DNA of 64,000 bases. It comes from Odontocerum albicorne. Its lineage: Eukaryota; Arthropoda; Insecta; Trichoptera; Odontoceridae. The position numbers and the translations under genes are program-made. Below, in pieces: positions 22,190-37,600 of this stretch. Position 1 is the first letter of the stretch. Each line of letters begins with the position of its first letter. Below the pieces are notes generated by a model, which was not told the DNA's origin, made no database searches, and was given only the letters and a program-made list of their open reading frames with translations. Location: assembly GCA_949825065.1 (NCBI GenBank), contig OX463852.1, forward strand, positions 13,988,127 to 14,052,126. The letters run 5' to 3'.

Positions 22190-22518
22190 TTCTATAATAT
22201 ATAATCAATCAAAATCAATTAATTGGAAAATATTAAAAAAATTTTTTTTTTATTACATGGATGGGAAATGTATTTATGTCCTTGTTTGTATCGAGATATT
22301 ATATTATATATATGAATATAAATATAAAAGTTAAAAAATGAAATTCTTGATCAAAAAATATGAATTTATAGATACGTAAAGAATATAAATGAATAAATAA
22401 ATATGAAGGATTAGAATGGAAAAACATAACCGAGAAAGATCACAAGTCTGAGTGATCCGTCGATTAGCAGAGGATGATGAATCAGAGAAAAACTTGAATC
22501 AATTTGATGTGATTTCAG

Positions 22519-22688
22519 TATCCAATGATATATCTGCCGACACATCGCTGAACAGCTTCATCCGGAATCATGCCAATCTGCGCGGCACCAAGGCCATGTG
22601 CCACGAGGGTGGCTGTGGCGCTTGCATCGTCACCGTGGCCTCATTGCATCCCGTTACCAAAGAACCACAAATTTACTCTGTAAATTCA
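22519..22688 (+). CDS. AOX: AOX exon a: first 2Fe-2S domain
   Basis: Acceptor gatttcag, donor GTAAGT. Encodes [20 protein letters not shown] then [11 protein letters not shown], the plant-ferredoxin-type cluster ligands. It enters in phase 1, so an upstream exon supplying the start codon is required. GC content is distinctly higher than in later exons. Confidence 0.93.
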
Positions 22689-25600
22689 GTAAGTATTTTT
22701 CAATTTCAGTTTCACCATTGATTATGAATGTAAATGCTAGAAAGTCTGTCTAACGACGTGCGAAAATAGTAACTATTATAAATTGTTATTTAAAAGGCCA
22801 ATTTCAACAAAGAAAACAAATCAATTTCATTTGTTTTGTAAATCTACTTAGGGAAAATATTCCTGCGTAGATTTTATTTTGACTGCATAATTGATTTCAA
22901 AATTAAGACAATGCTTTTGCACAAATATTTTGCATTTAATTTTCACTTTACGGATATAGTCTGTTTTGTTTCATTTTTGGTTTTACAGCATTAGGCAAAT
23001 TGTATAATAGATTATTAAAATTAACTTTCTGTTGAAATATAGGTTTTGTGATAACCCATTTACTTGAAAACATATTAAGTTTAATTTATTAAAAATTGGA
23101 CTCCAGTTAGATACCATAATGCATAAAGACACCCACAGAGCTAGCTGCTAATAATAAATTGTCTTTATAAATTACATAAATTGGACAAAGTAATTTGACC
23201 TTGGTTTGGTTTTGATCAAATCAATTCCTAGTTTAGATTTAAACAAGTTTATGCATTTTATTCAAACCATTTTACTAAAAGGATCATATTAATCCATTAT
23301 AACAGTACATTTTAATATTATCTGATTGTCAAAGAATTCATTGAACACAAAGTTGAAGTTAGGTTATGATTCAATATAATATTTCAGTGCTTGGTGTCCA
23401 TTCTGTCCTGCCATGGATGGGCTATAACTACGGTGGAAGGAATTGGTGACCAATACAAAGGTTACCATCCAATACAAAAGAGGTTGGCTGCTTTCAATGG
23501 CACCCAGTGTGGGTATTGCTCTCCTGGATGGGTGATGAATATGCACAGGTACCTTATAATAATTTTGTGTAAAAAAGTATACAGGCCGTGTAACAAAATA
23601 TTATTATACCATGTCCTACACCCAGAGTAAGGATTATTTAGGAAATTCATTATGTTTTTTTTAGTATTAATTATTACCTTTTTTATCACTTGACAAATGA
23701 AATGATTTTCTTTTCTTTTTCACTTTAAAACAATTAATTAAGGTGTCTTGTATTAATAACTTGGTATTTAATAAAATCAATATCAAATACAAGCATCATT
23801 AAGTAACCGTGCTAGAAGTAACTGATTTCTTCTCAAGCTGTAGAATTTCATAATTTCTAGTTTTTACTTAATACATCAATAAATAATTCCCGGGACTAAC
23901 CAACAGATGGCGCCTCTAATAACAAATCCATACCATTCTCAGTTAGTACCAGCCTTTAGAAGTTATGTGTCAAACTTTCATGGCATTCCGACATTGTGTC
24001 ATTGAGTTAAAGTGGTTTTAGTGACGCTACTTTTGCTATTTTCAAAATAATGGATAAAACCGAATTTCGTGGGGTGATAAAACATTGCTTTTTAATGGGA
24101 AAAAATACCATTCAAACTCAGCGATGGCTTGAAAAGTGTTATCCTGGCTCTGGTCCGTCGAAAACAACCATTTGTCGGTGGTATGCTGATTTCAAACTTG
24201 AATCCACCACTATACTCCGGAATCAAATCGGCAATTAGCTAAGTGGAGAGCACCTGATGAAAGTCGTCCGAAGCGACCACAAAAAACTCAACAGTCGGCC
24301 GGGAAGGTTATGGCCTCCGTATTTTAGGATGCGCATGGTATAATATTCATTCAATAAACAGGAGTGTTTGCATCGGTTTGTGACAAATCGGCAATCAGCT
24401 GAGTGGAGAGCAGCCGGTAAAAGTTGTCCGAAGCAATCAAAAACTCAACAGTCGGCTGGAAAGGTTATGGCCACCGTGTTTTGGGATGCGCATGGTATAA
24501 TATTTATCGATCACCTGGAAAAGGGAAAACCCTCAGTAGCGAATATTATATAGCGTTATTGAAGCGTTTGAAGGCAGAAATTGCAAAAAAACGGCCCCAT
24601 ATGAAGAAGAAAAAGGTTCTCTTTCATCAGGACAATGCACCGTGTCACAAGTCGATGGTAACAGTGGCCAAATTGCATGAGTTAATCCTCGAATTGCTTC
24701 CACACCCACCGTTTTCTCCAAATTTGGCCCCCAGCGACTATTGGCTGTTTGCAGACCTCAAAAAGATGCTCCAGGGAAAGAGATTTGGCTCCAGATTGTC
24801 GAAACTAACGCATATTTTGAAACCAAAGATAAATCGTTCTACACGGCTGGCATAGAAAAGTTAGGAAAGCGTTGAAATGAATGTATCGCTCTTGAAAGAT
24901 ACTATGTTGATGAATTAAGAAGAATTTTGGCAAACAAAGTTGTTTTAGTAGTTAGTCCCGGGACTTATTGATCAATGTGTTAGATGTATTAGTAGCATGA
25001 TATTTTAGATTTAAAAGTTTGTATAACAGTGCTCCTTATTCAAAAGTGTCAATGATTGAAAATTAAGTTTTACATTTTTTAATGCAAACTTTTTATTAAT
25101 TTGAAATGATGTCAAAATATAATCGAAAAAAATATTTCATGTTTTTAAATCTTATTCAATTAATGTAAAGGTTCATTATTGAAAAATAAAATAATAATCT
25201 GCAAGCAGAATACGTATTGTAAACAAGTTGAACACATTCAATGTTAATAAAATTTTATATCAATGTGTGTACATATCGGGGCATATGTTTGTATGAACCG
25301 CAAGATTGTGTTAAGCCATTCAAATTAAGACATGCAACAAAGACTTTTGTTCAAACTTGATATTCCCATAAGGCTGATTGGCAAAGCCTCTCGGCAACTA
25401 CAATCTAAATATAACAACACCATGAGCGAACAAAAAATATATTTTTCATTTTCCATCAACTGCTTGCATATTTAGTTTCTTTTGCATAAATTTTCTATTT
25501 AAGTACAATATAACAAACATACATTGCAAAACCATAAAGTAATGAATATTATTACGACCTTAAAACAGGTGGATGGTGAATAATTATTATTTATATTTTG

Positions 25601-28600
25601 TTGTTAGAACAATCATTATAAATGCTGTTTGATATATCTAAATACTTTTTATCAAACATTCATTGTTTTATACTAAATATGTATTTAAATATATTTTATT
25701 TTATTTTCAATATTACGTATTCTATCATATATGTTAGTATATAACTATCACATAGTTTATAATATCATCTACTTAACTTTATATTTAAAGGTTTGTCCAC
25801 ACTAAGCCCATCTCTTAAGCCAGACGTTGAATTAGTGTATCATAGACGTGGAAATATGTTCACAGGTGGTCAGTTGTTTGGATTGTTTTTATTGAGAGGT
25901 TCAGCCCAATATGCCTATCATTCTTGTGGGAATATTGAATTTGAAAAAAGTGTTTATTGCACGTGATGGGCTAGTGTGAACGTGTCTTAATTTGTTACAG
26001 GCTAAAATTTGTTTGTAATGTATATTTATTTTATTTTTTGCAAAAGAAAAGTTTGTTTTATTGAACAAAATAAATTTGTTCTTTCTTCTTCTTTATAAAA
26101 CTGTAAAATTAATTTTCCAATAAATCAATAAACAAATGTGATTTTTGTCACTGAATTGATTAATAATTATTGCAAGATACGATTGAAGTTTTTATAGTTA
26201 TAAGAGTTCTTATTATAAGACCAGGTTTCCATATGCGAGTATATGAATAAAATTAAAGATTTTTCAATGAACGTATGACTGTAATGATGTGGTCTTTAAT
26301 AATTAAAAAAATAAAGGATTATATTTTTTGTAGTTTATATGAAAACCACAAAGATGAACTCTCCATGGCAGATATAGAGAATTCATTTGCTGGTAACATG
26401 TGTCGATGTACAGGCTATCGTCCCATTTTGGATGCTTTCAAAACTTTTGCCAATGACTGTGATCCAAAACTGATGAAACAAGTGGATGATATTGAAGAAT
26501 TGTCTGGAATCAAAATGTGCCAAAAGAATGGTCTTATATGCACAAAAAGTTGCGCTGACTACTCTACCAAATATGAGATGTGTAAAATAAACATGGAAAG
26601 ACCAGTAAAAGAAATGTGCGTCAATACGACAACAATCAAACTTAATACTCCTGACTGTAAATGGTTCAAAGTTTATCAAATGAATGAGATATTTGAGATT
26701 TTGGATAGTGGAGGAAATGATTCATATTCATTGATTGCAGGAAATACAGCTAGAGGTAATTTTAACATAAATCATTCTTCTTATGCTTCTCTTACTCGAG
26801 TCATACTCGTGAATGCATTGTATCTGCTGAAATTCAAGCAAATACCCAATATAGTCCAGCCCATTGGAGAATTTTACTGTACACAATATCCTGCATTCTG
26901 AACCCCACCTCCCCTAAATATTCCCATATTGGTTCAATTTAATGAAATTTTGTTTTGGGGCCTCGAAGGATATGGCTAAGATATCACACTTTTCTCCTCT
27001 TGATGGCTTTGAAAACTTGTATGTTAGCATTCATTATTCAGAGGACCATACAATTAATTGTTTGTTCATTTTAATTCATTTTACATACAATTCTGCAGCA
27101 TTACTATGGAGAACTTTCTCCTTTGATTCAGTGAATACTGTGAAGATTTTAACACAAGTTCCTTCCCATTTTTATTTATTTGATTCATCCACTATAAATA
27201 CCAATTGCGTTTATAACTAATTTTTGTAAAATGTATTCCATAATTCAATCAGTTGCAATCACATCATATAATATTTTTCTAGCATTATCTGACTGAACAC
27301 AACATTAACAGTTCTTCATTATTTAAGGTATATATCCCGTTGAGAAGACATCAAAAGTAATAATTGACATAAGTGATGTGTCTGATTTGAAATCTTTCGA
27401 AATAAATGAGAATTTGGTGCTTGGGGGAAACATAACAATGAGTGATGCGATGGAAGTGTTCCAGAAAGTTGCCAAACTGAATTCTGGATTTAGATACGCT
27501 GAACAGTTGTACAAACATATGGATTTGATAGCACACATTTCTGTGAGAAACGTGAGTAAAACATTCATATTAGAATTGATTTTTTAATGTTTTTTTATAA
27601 ATAAGTACTCTTAAAATTTGTAAATTACATATTTTCAACTGAACCCAGGATTAAGTATTCTCCGTAAAGTTCTTGTTTATGACCTGATTTCAATATCCAG
27701 AAACAAAACGATGTCTGATTGGCAAAATAAATGTGAATCTGAATCGAGAACAGAGGGAAAATGTTATAAAACATTACAACCAAAAGTGCAGTCTCGTCTT
27801 TGGTTTAATTATCTATCCTTAGACGAGCATTCTTAATTTGTGATATGTCATATACATATTGGACATTCTTTTACAAAGAAAGATTTGACTAAGATTCAAG
27901 TTTTAAATTCTAGCATGTGCGAATGTGTTCTTATTAACCCTGAGAGTGCTACGAGAAAAAAATATAATTGTCTATCTAGTGCCGAGATATATTTACGATT
28001 CGGACGTTCGTGATAAATATTTATTTTAAACAACAAAAAAACAAAAAAAATATATTTTTACATCATAAATATATTTTAGAATATGCACTCTTGTATTCTA
28101 AATTAATAATATTCATTTAGAATACAAGGGTAGAACAAATTTCTTCCACTGCTATAGCAGTGCGCCGATCTCTCAGGGTTAAGGAAACCTTGGATCACTT
28201 ATTCTTTGAATGTGGACTAATGATGTATATCCAATCTTTTATGAAGATCTTATTTTGATGGATAACCCAGTGCCAACCAATATCAGAAGGTTCATTGCAA
28301 GTATATCTTCCTCCGTTTACAAAGTATTAAGAAAGTTTATTGTTTCTAATGAAATAAAAATATAAAATTAGCAATGTTATTTGATGCACGTCATTTCCAA
28401 GTTTACTAGCGAGAGCTTACCGTGATTGTACTTTTAAAACATATTTTGTATTCTCAATTAACATAATCAACTCATCATTGCTCACTGGCTGGTAACACCC
28501 AAATTGGGGTGAGTAGTCATTTAAAAAAAATCAATAATATTTTTTGTATCATATGTTATGTTTCTTAATAATTTATTGATAATTCCAAGTTTAGCAAAAT

Positions 28601-31600
28601 GTCTAAACTTTCAGTTTTTAAACCTTTATATTTTCCACTGTTTATTGTATGAATATCAAATATTTGGAATGTGATATTTTCCACTGTTTATTTATGACTA
28701 TCAAATATTTGGAATGTAATATTTACGAGTATATAGTTCAACTAGTTTGAATGTGATATTTTAGATAATGGTAACTTGAAAGAATTTCGTAAGAAATAAA
28801 TATTCATACGAGTATTAGAGTCATTCGGCATAAAACCTATGTTACTTCGTATCGGAAGGGCAAAAACAATTTACTTGATTATAAACTTGCTTTGAAGACC
28901 ACAACAAACCAGAATCCATAAGAATGACATCCTCAGGCATACCTTGGGAAAGCAGATGGAGATGCTATATGTACACAGGTTGGTCCTACAATGGAGCACG
29001 CACTATGACTAAGTTAATACAGGAAATTAGGTTAGTTGGCAATATTTTTTTCAATGGGACCCAATATTTTTTTCAATGGGAATCCTCTTAGGATGAGAGG
29101 ATAAAATCGAGATAAAAAAGAAATAAATATATGCAGAATTCATAAAAATATTTTATATTGCCTTGTGGTTGAAATTTTCACTTTAATTTAATAGCGATCC
29201 TCTGAAACATGGACAAATTTCCCATAATCATGCTGAGACATGAATAAAGTCCAATGCATAGGAGAGTGTTATTATACCACAATATCTGAATCTTAAACCT
29301 CACCTCCCTTAATGTTTTCTTTCAACTTTTCTCCTATTGATGGGTTTGAGTCTATCAGTTTCCATTGTGTTTCTCTTTATTGGTCATTCTACTCGTCCAA
29401 TGGATATGCTACATTTTTCTGTACATTCACATTTCATAGGCTTCAGTATTTTTCATTGTAGTAACTTTCAGTAACCAAACTTTAATACCCAGTATCTTGA
29501 ACTTGAGACGACAAGAAACATTTAATAAACTTCATAAGTGTATCAATTTTATCAAAGAAGAAGAGAATTATAGGTACCATGTTTCTAATTTCTGACATCA
29601 AAATTAATTTCAATCTCAAAAATTATAAATATGATGATCAGATTTTATCGTAACATAAAAAGATGTTTTCACGAATGATACGGTTCAGATCAGTGGTCGC
29701 TAAACGGTCGCTCGCGAGCAACCGGTCACTCGCTCGCGGCATTTCGGTAGCTCGCGTAGGATATTTTATCATATTTATAAATTTGCCTCTCAAATTTTAT
29801 TATTGGACTCCAAAATGAAATATTTCTCAAACTAAATTTCAATGAAATGCTTAACAAGTTGCCATTGTACTATGAATTTCTAAGTAAAATAGAGAAGCAG
29901 TCAGCGATGTATTATGATGGGAACTGCGCCATACACTTTGTTTCTCCCTCGCAGATTCACACAGTTCCACGCGACTGTCAAAGCTTGACGTTTGCAAAGT
30001 TACTATTCATTTTGTTTTTTCACCCCGTCAAAAAAATTAATAACAATAAAAAAGTTAAAACCTATCATTATCACACAGAATGGGAAGAGGATTATTTCTT
30101 CATTGAAATTAAAGAAAAATGTGTTTGTTTATTGTGCCATACGAGTGTAGCTGTTGGGAAAAAATGCAACGTGGAACGACATTACAAAACAAATCATCCA
30201 GTTATAATTGAAAAAGATTACGATAAAGGACGATGATAAAAAATGATAAAGAAGGAATATTTATAAGTAGCTCACCAGACAATTTCGATTTCCGAGAGTA
30301 GCTCACATCCTTATTGAGTTTGGCGACCACTGGTTTAGATATTAACTGTGCATACAAATGTCTTTATCTTATATTTGTTTTTCATCTGTAAATAAATTTG
30401 TGATAGGGAATGTTATTTTTGATGAAGAAGATGAAGTTAAAATTATACATAAATCTTTACATCTGCTTTCACTGGGAAAGTGCGTGATGCAATTTAACAC
30501 TGTGTATGCGGGCTGAGACTAATCCAATTACAAACACAGTACACTTATTAAGGCCTTGCATAGCTGTTTATTAATAAAATATAGAAAATTAATGAAACGT
30601 CTAAAAAATGTTAAATATAAAACATTTTCTTTATATTATAGTATGTAGGTTTATAAAGTATACATCTATATTTATAACCCATATATTTATAAAAAGTTTG
30701 AATATTTTGACGTATAAAAGGCACATTTTCTATAAAGTTGCCCAATTTTATGAATTTTTTTTAGTCTGATACTTCAGCTTTTTGCAAGTGAAGTCGTAGT
30801 AACGTTTACAGTAAATCCTGCCTCAAAATGGTAAAGATTTACATAATATATCTGATACTTCAGCTTTTTGCAAGTGAAGTCGTAGTAACGTTTAGAGCAA
30901 ATCCTGCCACAAAATGGTAACGATCAACATAAACAGATGGCAGTATAAAAATTAAACCATTGCAGTACGAAATAGTCTCTGATTTCCCCTGAGGTTGAAT
31001 TGAAGAAATCTAGATTACATTCTGGTGTCTACGAGTGGTGCACTCTTGGCTGTAATTCAGGTGTCCCCCATGCAAAAGTGTTAATAAAACCTTGTAACCC
31101 TCTTCATAATGTTACCAATCATACTTACAATCTAAATATTTGAGTTTCATTTCCAATTGTGTTAAAATTTAAGTGTTCCATTCTTTAATAAAGTTTTTTT
31201 TATCTTTAACCCTGAGAGCGCTACGAGAAAAAAATATTATTGTCTATCTAGTGCTGAGATATATTTACGATTCGGACGTTCGTGATAAATATTTATTTTA
31301 AACAACAAAAAAACAAATATTTTTACAACATAAATATATTTTAGAATATGTACCCTTGTATTCTAAATGAATGATATTCATTTAGAATACAAGGGCAGAA
31401 CAAATTTCTTCCACTGCTATAGCAGTGCGCCGATCTCTCAGGGTTAAGAATCATTGTATATATTGCACTTTATGAAAAAATCATCACAATTTTCGTAAGT
31501 AAATTTGAAAGTTGTTGAACTGAAAATTAGAATCATAATGGTGCATATTTTAGGCAATTTTTATTTAATGCTCAGTGTTTTTTTGCAGAATTTAACCAAT

Positions 31601-34600
31601 TGAGAAACATGGTAAATAATTGAAGTGTAAAATTTACTTTGTATATCTTGCAGGTGGGCACTATTGCTGGCAATTTGATAATCAAACATCAACACCCTGA
31701 TTTTCAGTCGGATATCTTTGTTATTTTAGAGGCTATTGGTGCTACCTTGATATTAGGTATACAACTTAATTTATTTTAAAATTTTATATTTATTTTATTG
31801 TTAAAAGTTAATTATCTTTTATTTCTTATCATTGGCTATAAACCATATGTAAAAAATATTTTATTTGTTTGTACAATGTATGATTTTAGCTCTAAAAACA
31901 TTTTTGATGTGTACATTAATATTTAAAGTGTGTGTGAATATAAAAGTATAACATTAATTATTTAAAATACATACACATGTAAGCACACAAAAGATCTAGG
32001 ACTGTATCCTTTGCATGGAAGTACTCCTAAAAATTAATAACACACAAAACTAGAAAAATAAAAAAACCCATCAATAAGGAAAGTTTAAGGGAAAAAATTT
32101 ATAAATGTTCAATATTTCTATTTTATAGCCGAGTCAAAAGGAAAGCTAACCAATGTAACTATGCCTGAATTTTTATCTACTGACATGAAAGGACGTCTTA
32201 TCAAAAGCATTATTTTACCACCTCTTACAAATGAACATGTTTTCCATAGCTATAAGGTATGTTTTTTACTATTTGAATTATCTTTCAGTTTTAATTAATT
32301 GTCAAATGGTATGACCACATGACAAATGAGACAGTTCTTCTTCAGATCAGCAGCAGCTATAACCACTAAAAGAGCTGTCATAATCTCCTGCAAAGGACTC
32401 CACGAATCGGACATCTATCCTAAACCATACACTAGTTCTATTATGAGGACATTCGCAGTCTCAGCCTAACATGGAAGAACGTAGAGAACCAGGCTGTGGA
32501 CCAACTTAAATCGAGGCATTTTATGACATCCTTGCATTCAAGATGAAATGTATGAGGTGATAATGATGAGTAATAAATCTTATTCCACATGCGTTACATG
32601 CAAATCATCAACCATTGGTTCAAAAACCCAACACATTTACATAGCGAAAACTTACTTTACAATATCTTTTTGTATACATAAAATAGCATTTGATATTCAT
32701 ATTTTATTTGTTAATTTGTTCCAGATTATGCCCCGTGCTCAAAATTCCCATGCCCATGTGAATGCCGCATTTTTGTTGAAGTTCAATTCAAATAAAAGCT
32801 CTGTCGAGAGTGCATCTATAGTGTATGGTGGAATCAATCCCCAGTTTAATCATGCCAAGAGCACTGAGCTCTTCCTCAAAGGGAAGAATATATTTGACAA
32901 GCAAGTATTGAAACAAGCTCTAAAACACTTGGCTGAAGAAATCAATCCTGTGGAAGCTCCTCCAGAACCTTCAGCTAAGTACAGGAAGAAGTTAGCTGTT
33001 AATCTGTTTTATAAGGTATTTTTAACATTTATTTTATGTACAAGTAAAAAGCTACTTAAAGGAATTGAATAAACGGAAATGTTTGCATTGAGAATAATAT
33101 GAAATATTTCAATGTATGATAGAATATAATATAGTTATTAACAATAAGCTTGTAAGAATAAATGTGTATTAAAAATATGTTAAGCTGAATAAAAATGTGC
33201 ATGCTGTTGTAGTTTGTACATGTTCAACAAATCGGTGTATTGATTGAGAATATTGATACTGACTTAAAAAATATGCAGCACAAACATAAGTGAGGGGGCT
33301 TGGTTGAGAAGGAATGAGAATAGTGTAGTTAGACCAAGTAAATGAAATTTTGAAAAGAGAGAAGTTGAAGAGTTAGAAAAACCAAAAGAAGCATGAAAAG
33401 TTGTATGTATCTTGAGGAGACAATGTAAATATGTTGTGATAGGACAGTTTGGCAATCTGTCCTCTGCATATCTGACCGGAAAATGACATGATAGTATGTA
33501 TGTATGCATTTTTTTTAAATTTCTTTTAATGGAAATGTGGACGTAATTTGTTTAGTCTTTTTGACAGTCTTTAATATTTTTAATGTCAATAACTGGTATT
33601 GTTAAGACAATTAGAGTGTGTCCATGCAGTATTAGCAATATTTTAATGTGTTATTGATGCTGTAAATTTCGGAGCTCAATGCACTACCAACCCTGGCTGA
33701 AGTAAAACCTTCTGGACTGAAATTGTATGTGTTAAAAAGAACTGTATACCTATCTCCTAATTATATTAATCATAATATAAAATCTGCATTGTATAATACT
33801 ATTTTATAAAAATGTAATGTAGGGTCTTTCAAATTGAGCGGTTCTTTTAATAAATTTTTTTTTAACTCTTGAATAAAACACACAATTTGCTTTGATTTCA
33901 AAAACTTTTTATTGGTCATTGAAGTATAATGTATGTAATTTAAACACAATAAACAATATCCACCAAATGTCCACCTCTTGCAGCTCCACAGATGTTCACT
34001 CTTTTGTAAAAAATTTCGATGACATTTTGGCATAATTGCGGTACTAACTCACCAATAACATGGATAATTTCGTCCTTCAGGAATTGATTGGGGGCCATTC
34101 TTATAGACCTGAATTTTCACGTAACCCTAGAGAAAATAGTTCAACGGTGTCAGATCACATGATCGTGGTGGCCAATTAACATCACCGTTTCCGGAGATTA
34201 CAATAGATACAATAATTCTCAATTTGAACGCGTTGTTATATTGTATACGACTCCATTTTTATAAATGCCATACATAACACTTCTCAAATGTCATAAGACC
34301 CAGGCAAGTTCGCGAAGCTATCTGTGTTTTATCCAAGAATTAAAAAAAACGCTCAATTTGAAAGATCCTATATATACGGAAATTTTCATACAAATTAGTT
34401 ATTATTCATACATATGATACTATCTCTCAAAGTTGCTCAAAATTAAAGATTCATCTAGACATTTTTTATGATGATGAAAATAACTAATACAAAAACACAC
34501 ATACGCATGCACGCACGCACCCACGCATGCAATCACTCACTCACACATGCATGCATGCATACATACACACATCGACACACATACACAGTAAAAACTCAAT

Positions 34601-37600
34601 GTTAGACCTTTGAATATGTAGTTTTAATACGACAAAACATACTTGAACTCCATTCTTTCAGGATGCCTGAATTAAAGAATTCTTTAGAACTGAATTTATC
34701 TGATTGAATTTATAGTATAAATGAGATAATTATTTTTAATATTGATAACATACTCAATTTCAGTTTATTCTTCATATAACTCCTTCTAAATTGATTGATA
34801 ATCGTCAACGATCTGGAGGAGAAGAACCACTTAGGCCTGTATCAAGTGGCAAACAAGAGTTCGACACAAACAAAGATGTGTGGCCACTCAACAAGCCTGT
34901 TCCCAAGGTGGAGGCTCTTGTGCAGTGCTCTGGAGAGGCCAAGTACACTAATGATATGCCAACACAGCCTGGTGAAGTCTATGGAGCTTTTGTCTTATCC
35001 ACTGTCTATAATGGATTGATTGACAGTATTGATGCCTCTGAAGCATTAGTAAGTCATTTTAATTTTTTAGTTCTTTTACCTATTATTTATATCATTTAGT
35101 TGAATGTATTATCAACATCTTAATTTTTCTAGTCTTATAATCCTCTCAACTTTTCCATTTGATTATTCCGAAAAGATTGCCTCTGTGGCCTAGTTGGTAA
35201 GACACTGGTGTTCCACCTTAGGGTTTTGGGTTCAATTCCCGATGGTACCCAAAACAAAAAAGAAAAAAAAGAGTTCCAGTCTAGTTAAAGAGATTGCCTG
35301 GTAATAGTGCTCGAACGTACTAGACTTGTGTAAGTATTGTTGCATCCAAAACTACGCAATAATCTGTAAAAATTTTAAAAATTATCCTGGTCTACAAAAA
35401 GTGTAAGAGAGTAGTAATGATGATTTGTACCTTTTTACTAGCTATAGAAAATTAATGTATGGGAGGTGTGCTGCATTTGACATCATGTAAAATCCTGTGA
35501 AATTTGAAAAACCTGTGCGGTCTACAAAAAATATTAACCATTAAATGCTGTATGATGCGTAAGAGAGTAGTAGTAATGATATAAACCTTTTATAATGCGG
35601 TAATTTTATAGTGTTACTGTCGCAAATTTGAATCTCAGTAAAACAGAATTTTCTTAATGTTTTTTACGTTTTTCAGAATAAATGTGCGTAAAATACGGGA
35701 ATTATTTTTATCGCATGTTATATATTATGAAAAACTGTTCTGGAATGTATGGGATTGAAACATAACTGAAAAAAATTACGTAAATAACGAGAATACGTAA
35801 AATCCGGGTTTAACTGTAATTATAAAAAACAAGCTAGCCACTAACCATCAAATAAGTAAAGTGAAAATGACATCCAAGTAAAACCAGTACAGATTCCACC
35901 AGCAATATAATTCCTCAATTAACATCCACACCACTTGACTACTGATCTGATAAATTTAGATGAATTCATACAAATAATTTAGAAAATTTTGTTACATTTT
36001 ATAAATCTAAAAATAATACATTACCATACAATGATAAAAAATTTATTTATTTCTTCTGATTTTAGAAAATGGCTGGAGTGATTAAAATGTTCACCGCTAA
36101 AGATATTCCTGGAAAGAATTCTTTTGGACAGTACAACAAAGAAGTCGAGGAAGTATTTTGCAGCGAAAAGGTTCGCTATCATGGACAACCGATTGCTATG
36201 ATTGTCGCCAAAACAGAGAAACTTGCGAATGATGCTATCGAAAGAGTTAAAGTTACTTACAAAAATGTCAGTGACAATCCACCAATATTAACTGTTAGAC
36301 AAGCTTTGAAATCTTCAGATCTGAAAGAAAGAATGGTGACAGATAAAACAATGGAACCAAAGAAAGATAAAGGGGATGATGTGACAAAAGTTATCAAGGG
36401 ATCTTTTGATTTTTATGGACAGTATCACTACTTCATGGAAACATTGAGCTGTGTCTGTATTCCAATTGAAGATGGTATTGATGTGTATCCAACCTCTCAA
36501 TGGATGGACTTAATTCAATTTGCTTTATCTGAGGTTTTAAATATACCTGAAAACAGGTAGATTATAATCATTATTCTTTTTGTAAAAAATAAGTTATGTA
36601 TGTTAATCATATAACATTTTCGCTGTTTACAATAATAAAATTTGGTGAACTTATTGTCAATTGGCAATTTTTGACTATCAGAAGCATTTTTAAAGGTCAG
36701 TTAATAAAAATGTCTTAGATATGTTTTGTATAGTCACCGTCATAAACCCGAGCATGAAATTTTTGAGTGAAAGACAAGGACTCGAACCCTACCGCTAAAC
36801 CACTGAAGTTATCTTTCAGAGATCCTGAATCAGTCCAGTTATTTTACAATTTTGATTTTTACTAATTACTAGAATTGAGTAATCGAACTTACTCTAGCAA
36901 ATTCATGGTGATATGATTGTCAGCCATCATGTGGATGGAAAACATATGTGCATACATAAATTTATTGTTTACAAGCTGTTGGACTCCAGTCAGAACAGTC
37001 TTGACAGATAAAAACCAAAATTCCGATAAGAAAGAGATCAATGTTTCAGACTGCTGTAGTATTCGTTTGGTAGATTTAAAAAGCCATAAGATTTTAAAAA
37101 AAAAATAACAGATATGACCAAAGTCATAGATATCCTTATACTCTCGAATACTAGGTGGAAAAAATGCCTATGACGTTCGAGGGGAGTAGCACAGCGCGGG
37201 GTTCGAACTGATGACCTTCCGCATGAAAGTCCTGTGCATTATAACGCAGCTTTGCACATCACCATAATTATAATAAGTAACTTTAGCTATAGGTAAACAT
37301 AAATTCAGGTGTCATATGATCTAAGCCCAGAACTAGTTGAGAAGTGTATCTAACAGGAATCAAACCTATGCTGTCAGTTCGCTTACTGTGAACGCTTACC
37401 ATTGTACTATGCCCGCTGACATTGATGAATCCTTTGATGAAATAAACGTTTTAACTCCACATTTTAGGTATTTGGCTTTAGTGATGTTGATATTATCCAC
37501 ATTTAATAATCTTTGACTTGGTGGACGTAGAAATTGTTGTATGACTAAAAGTATTTGTAAATAATACACATCCCAGAGCAATCGAAGATGATTGGGCTTG

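Noticed and set aside
29847..30049. N-terminal part of the 129-codon hAT frame as a genuine gene
   Set aside because: Only the BED-finger portion resembles a protein; the upstream part is out of family and the element is internally deleted.
33264..33509. Short minus-strand frame in AOX intron 7
   Set aside because: No similarity; intronic low-complexity sequence.
37350..37416. A functional tRNA gene
   Set aside because: A and B box words are present but the stems pair poorly and the context is a degraded repeat.
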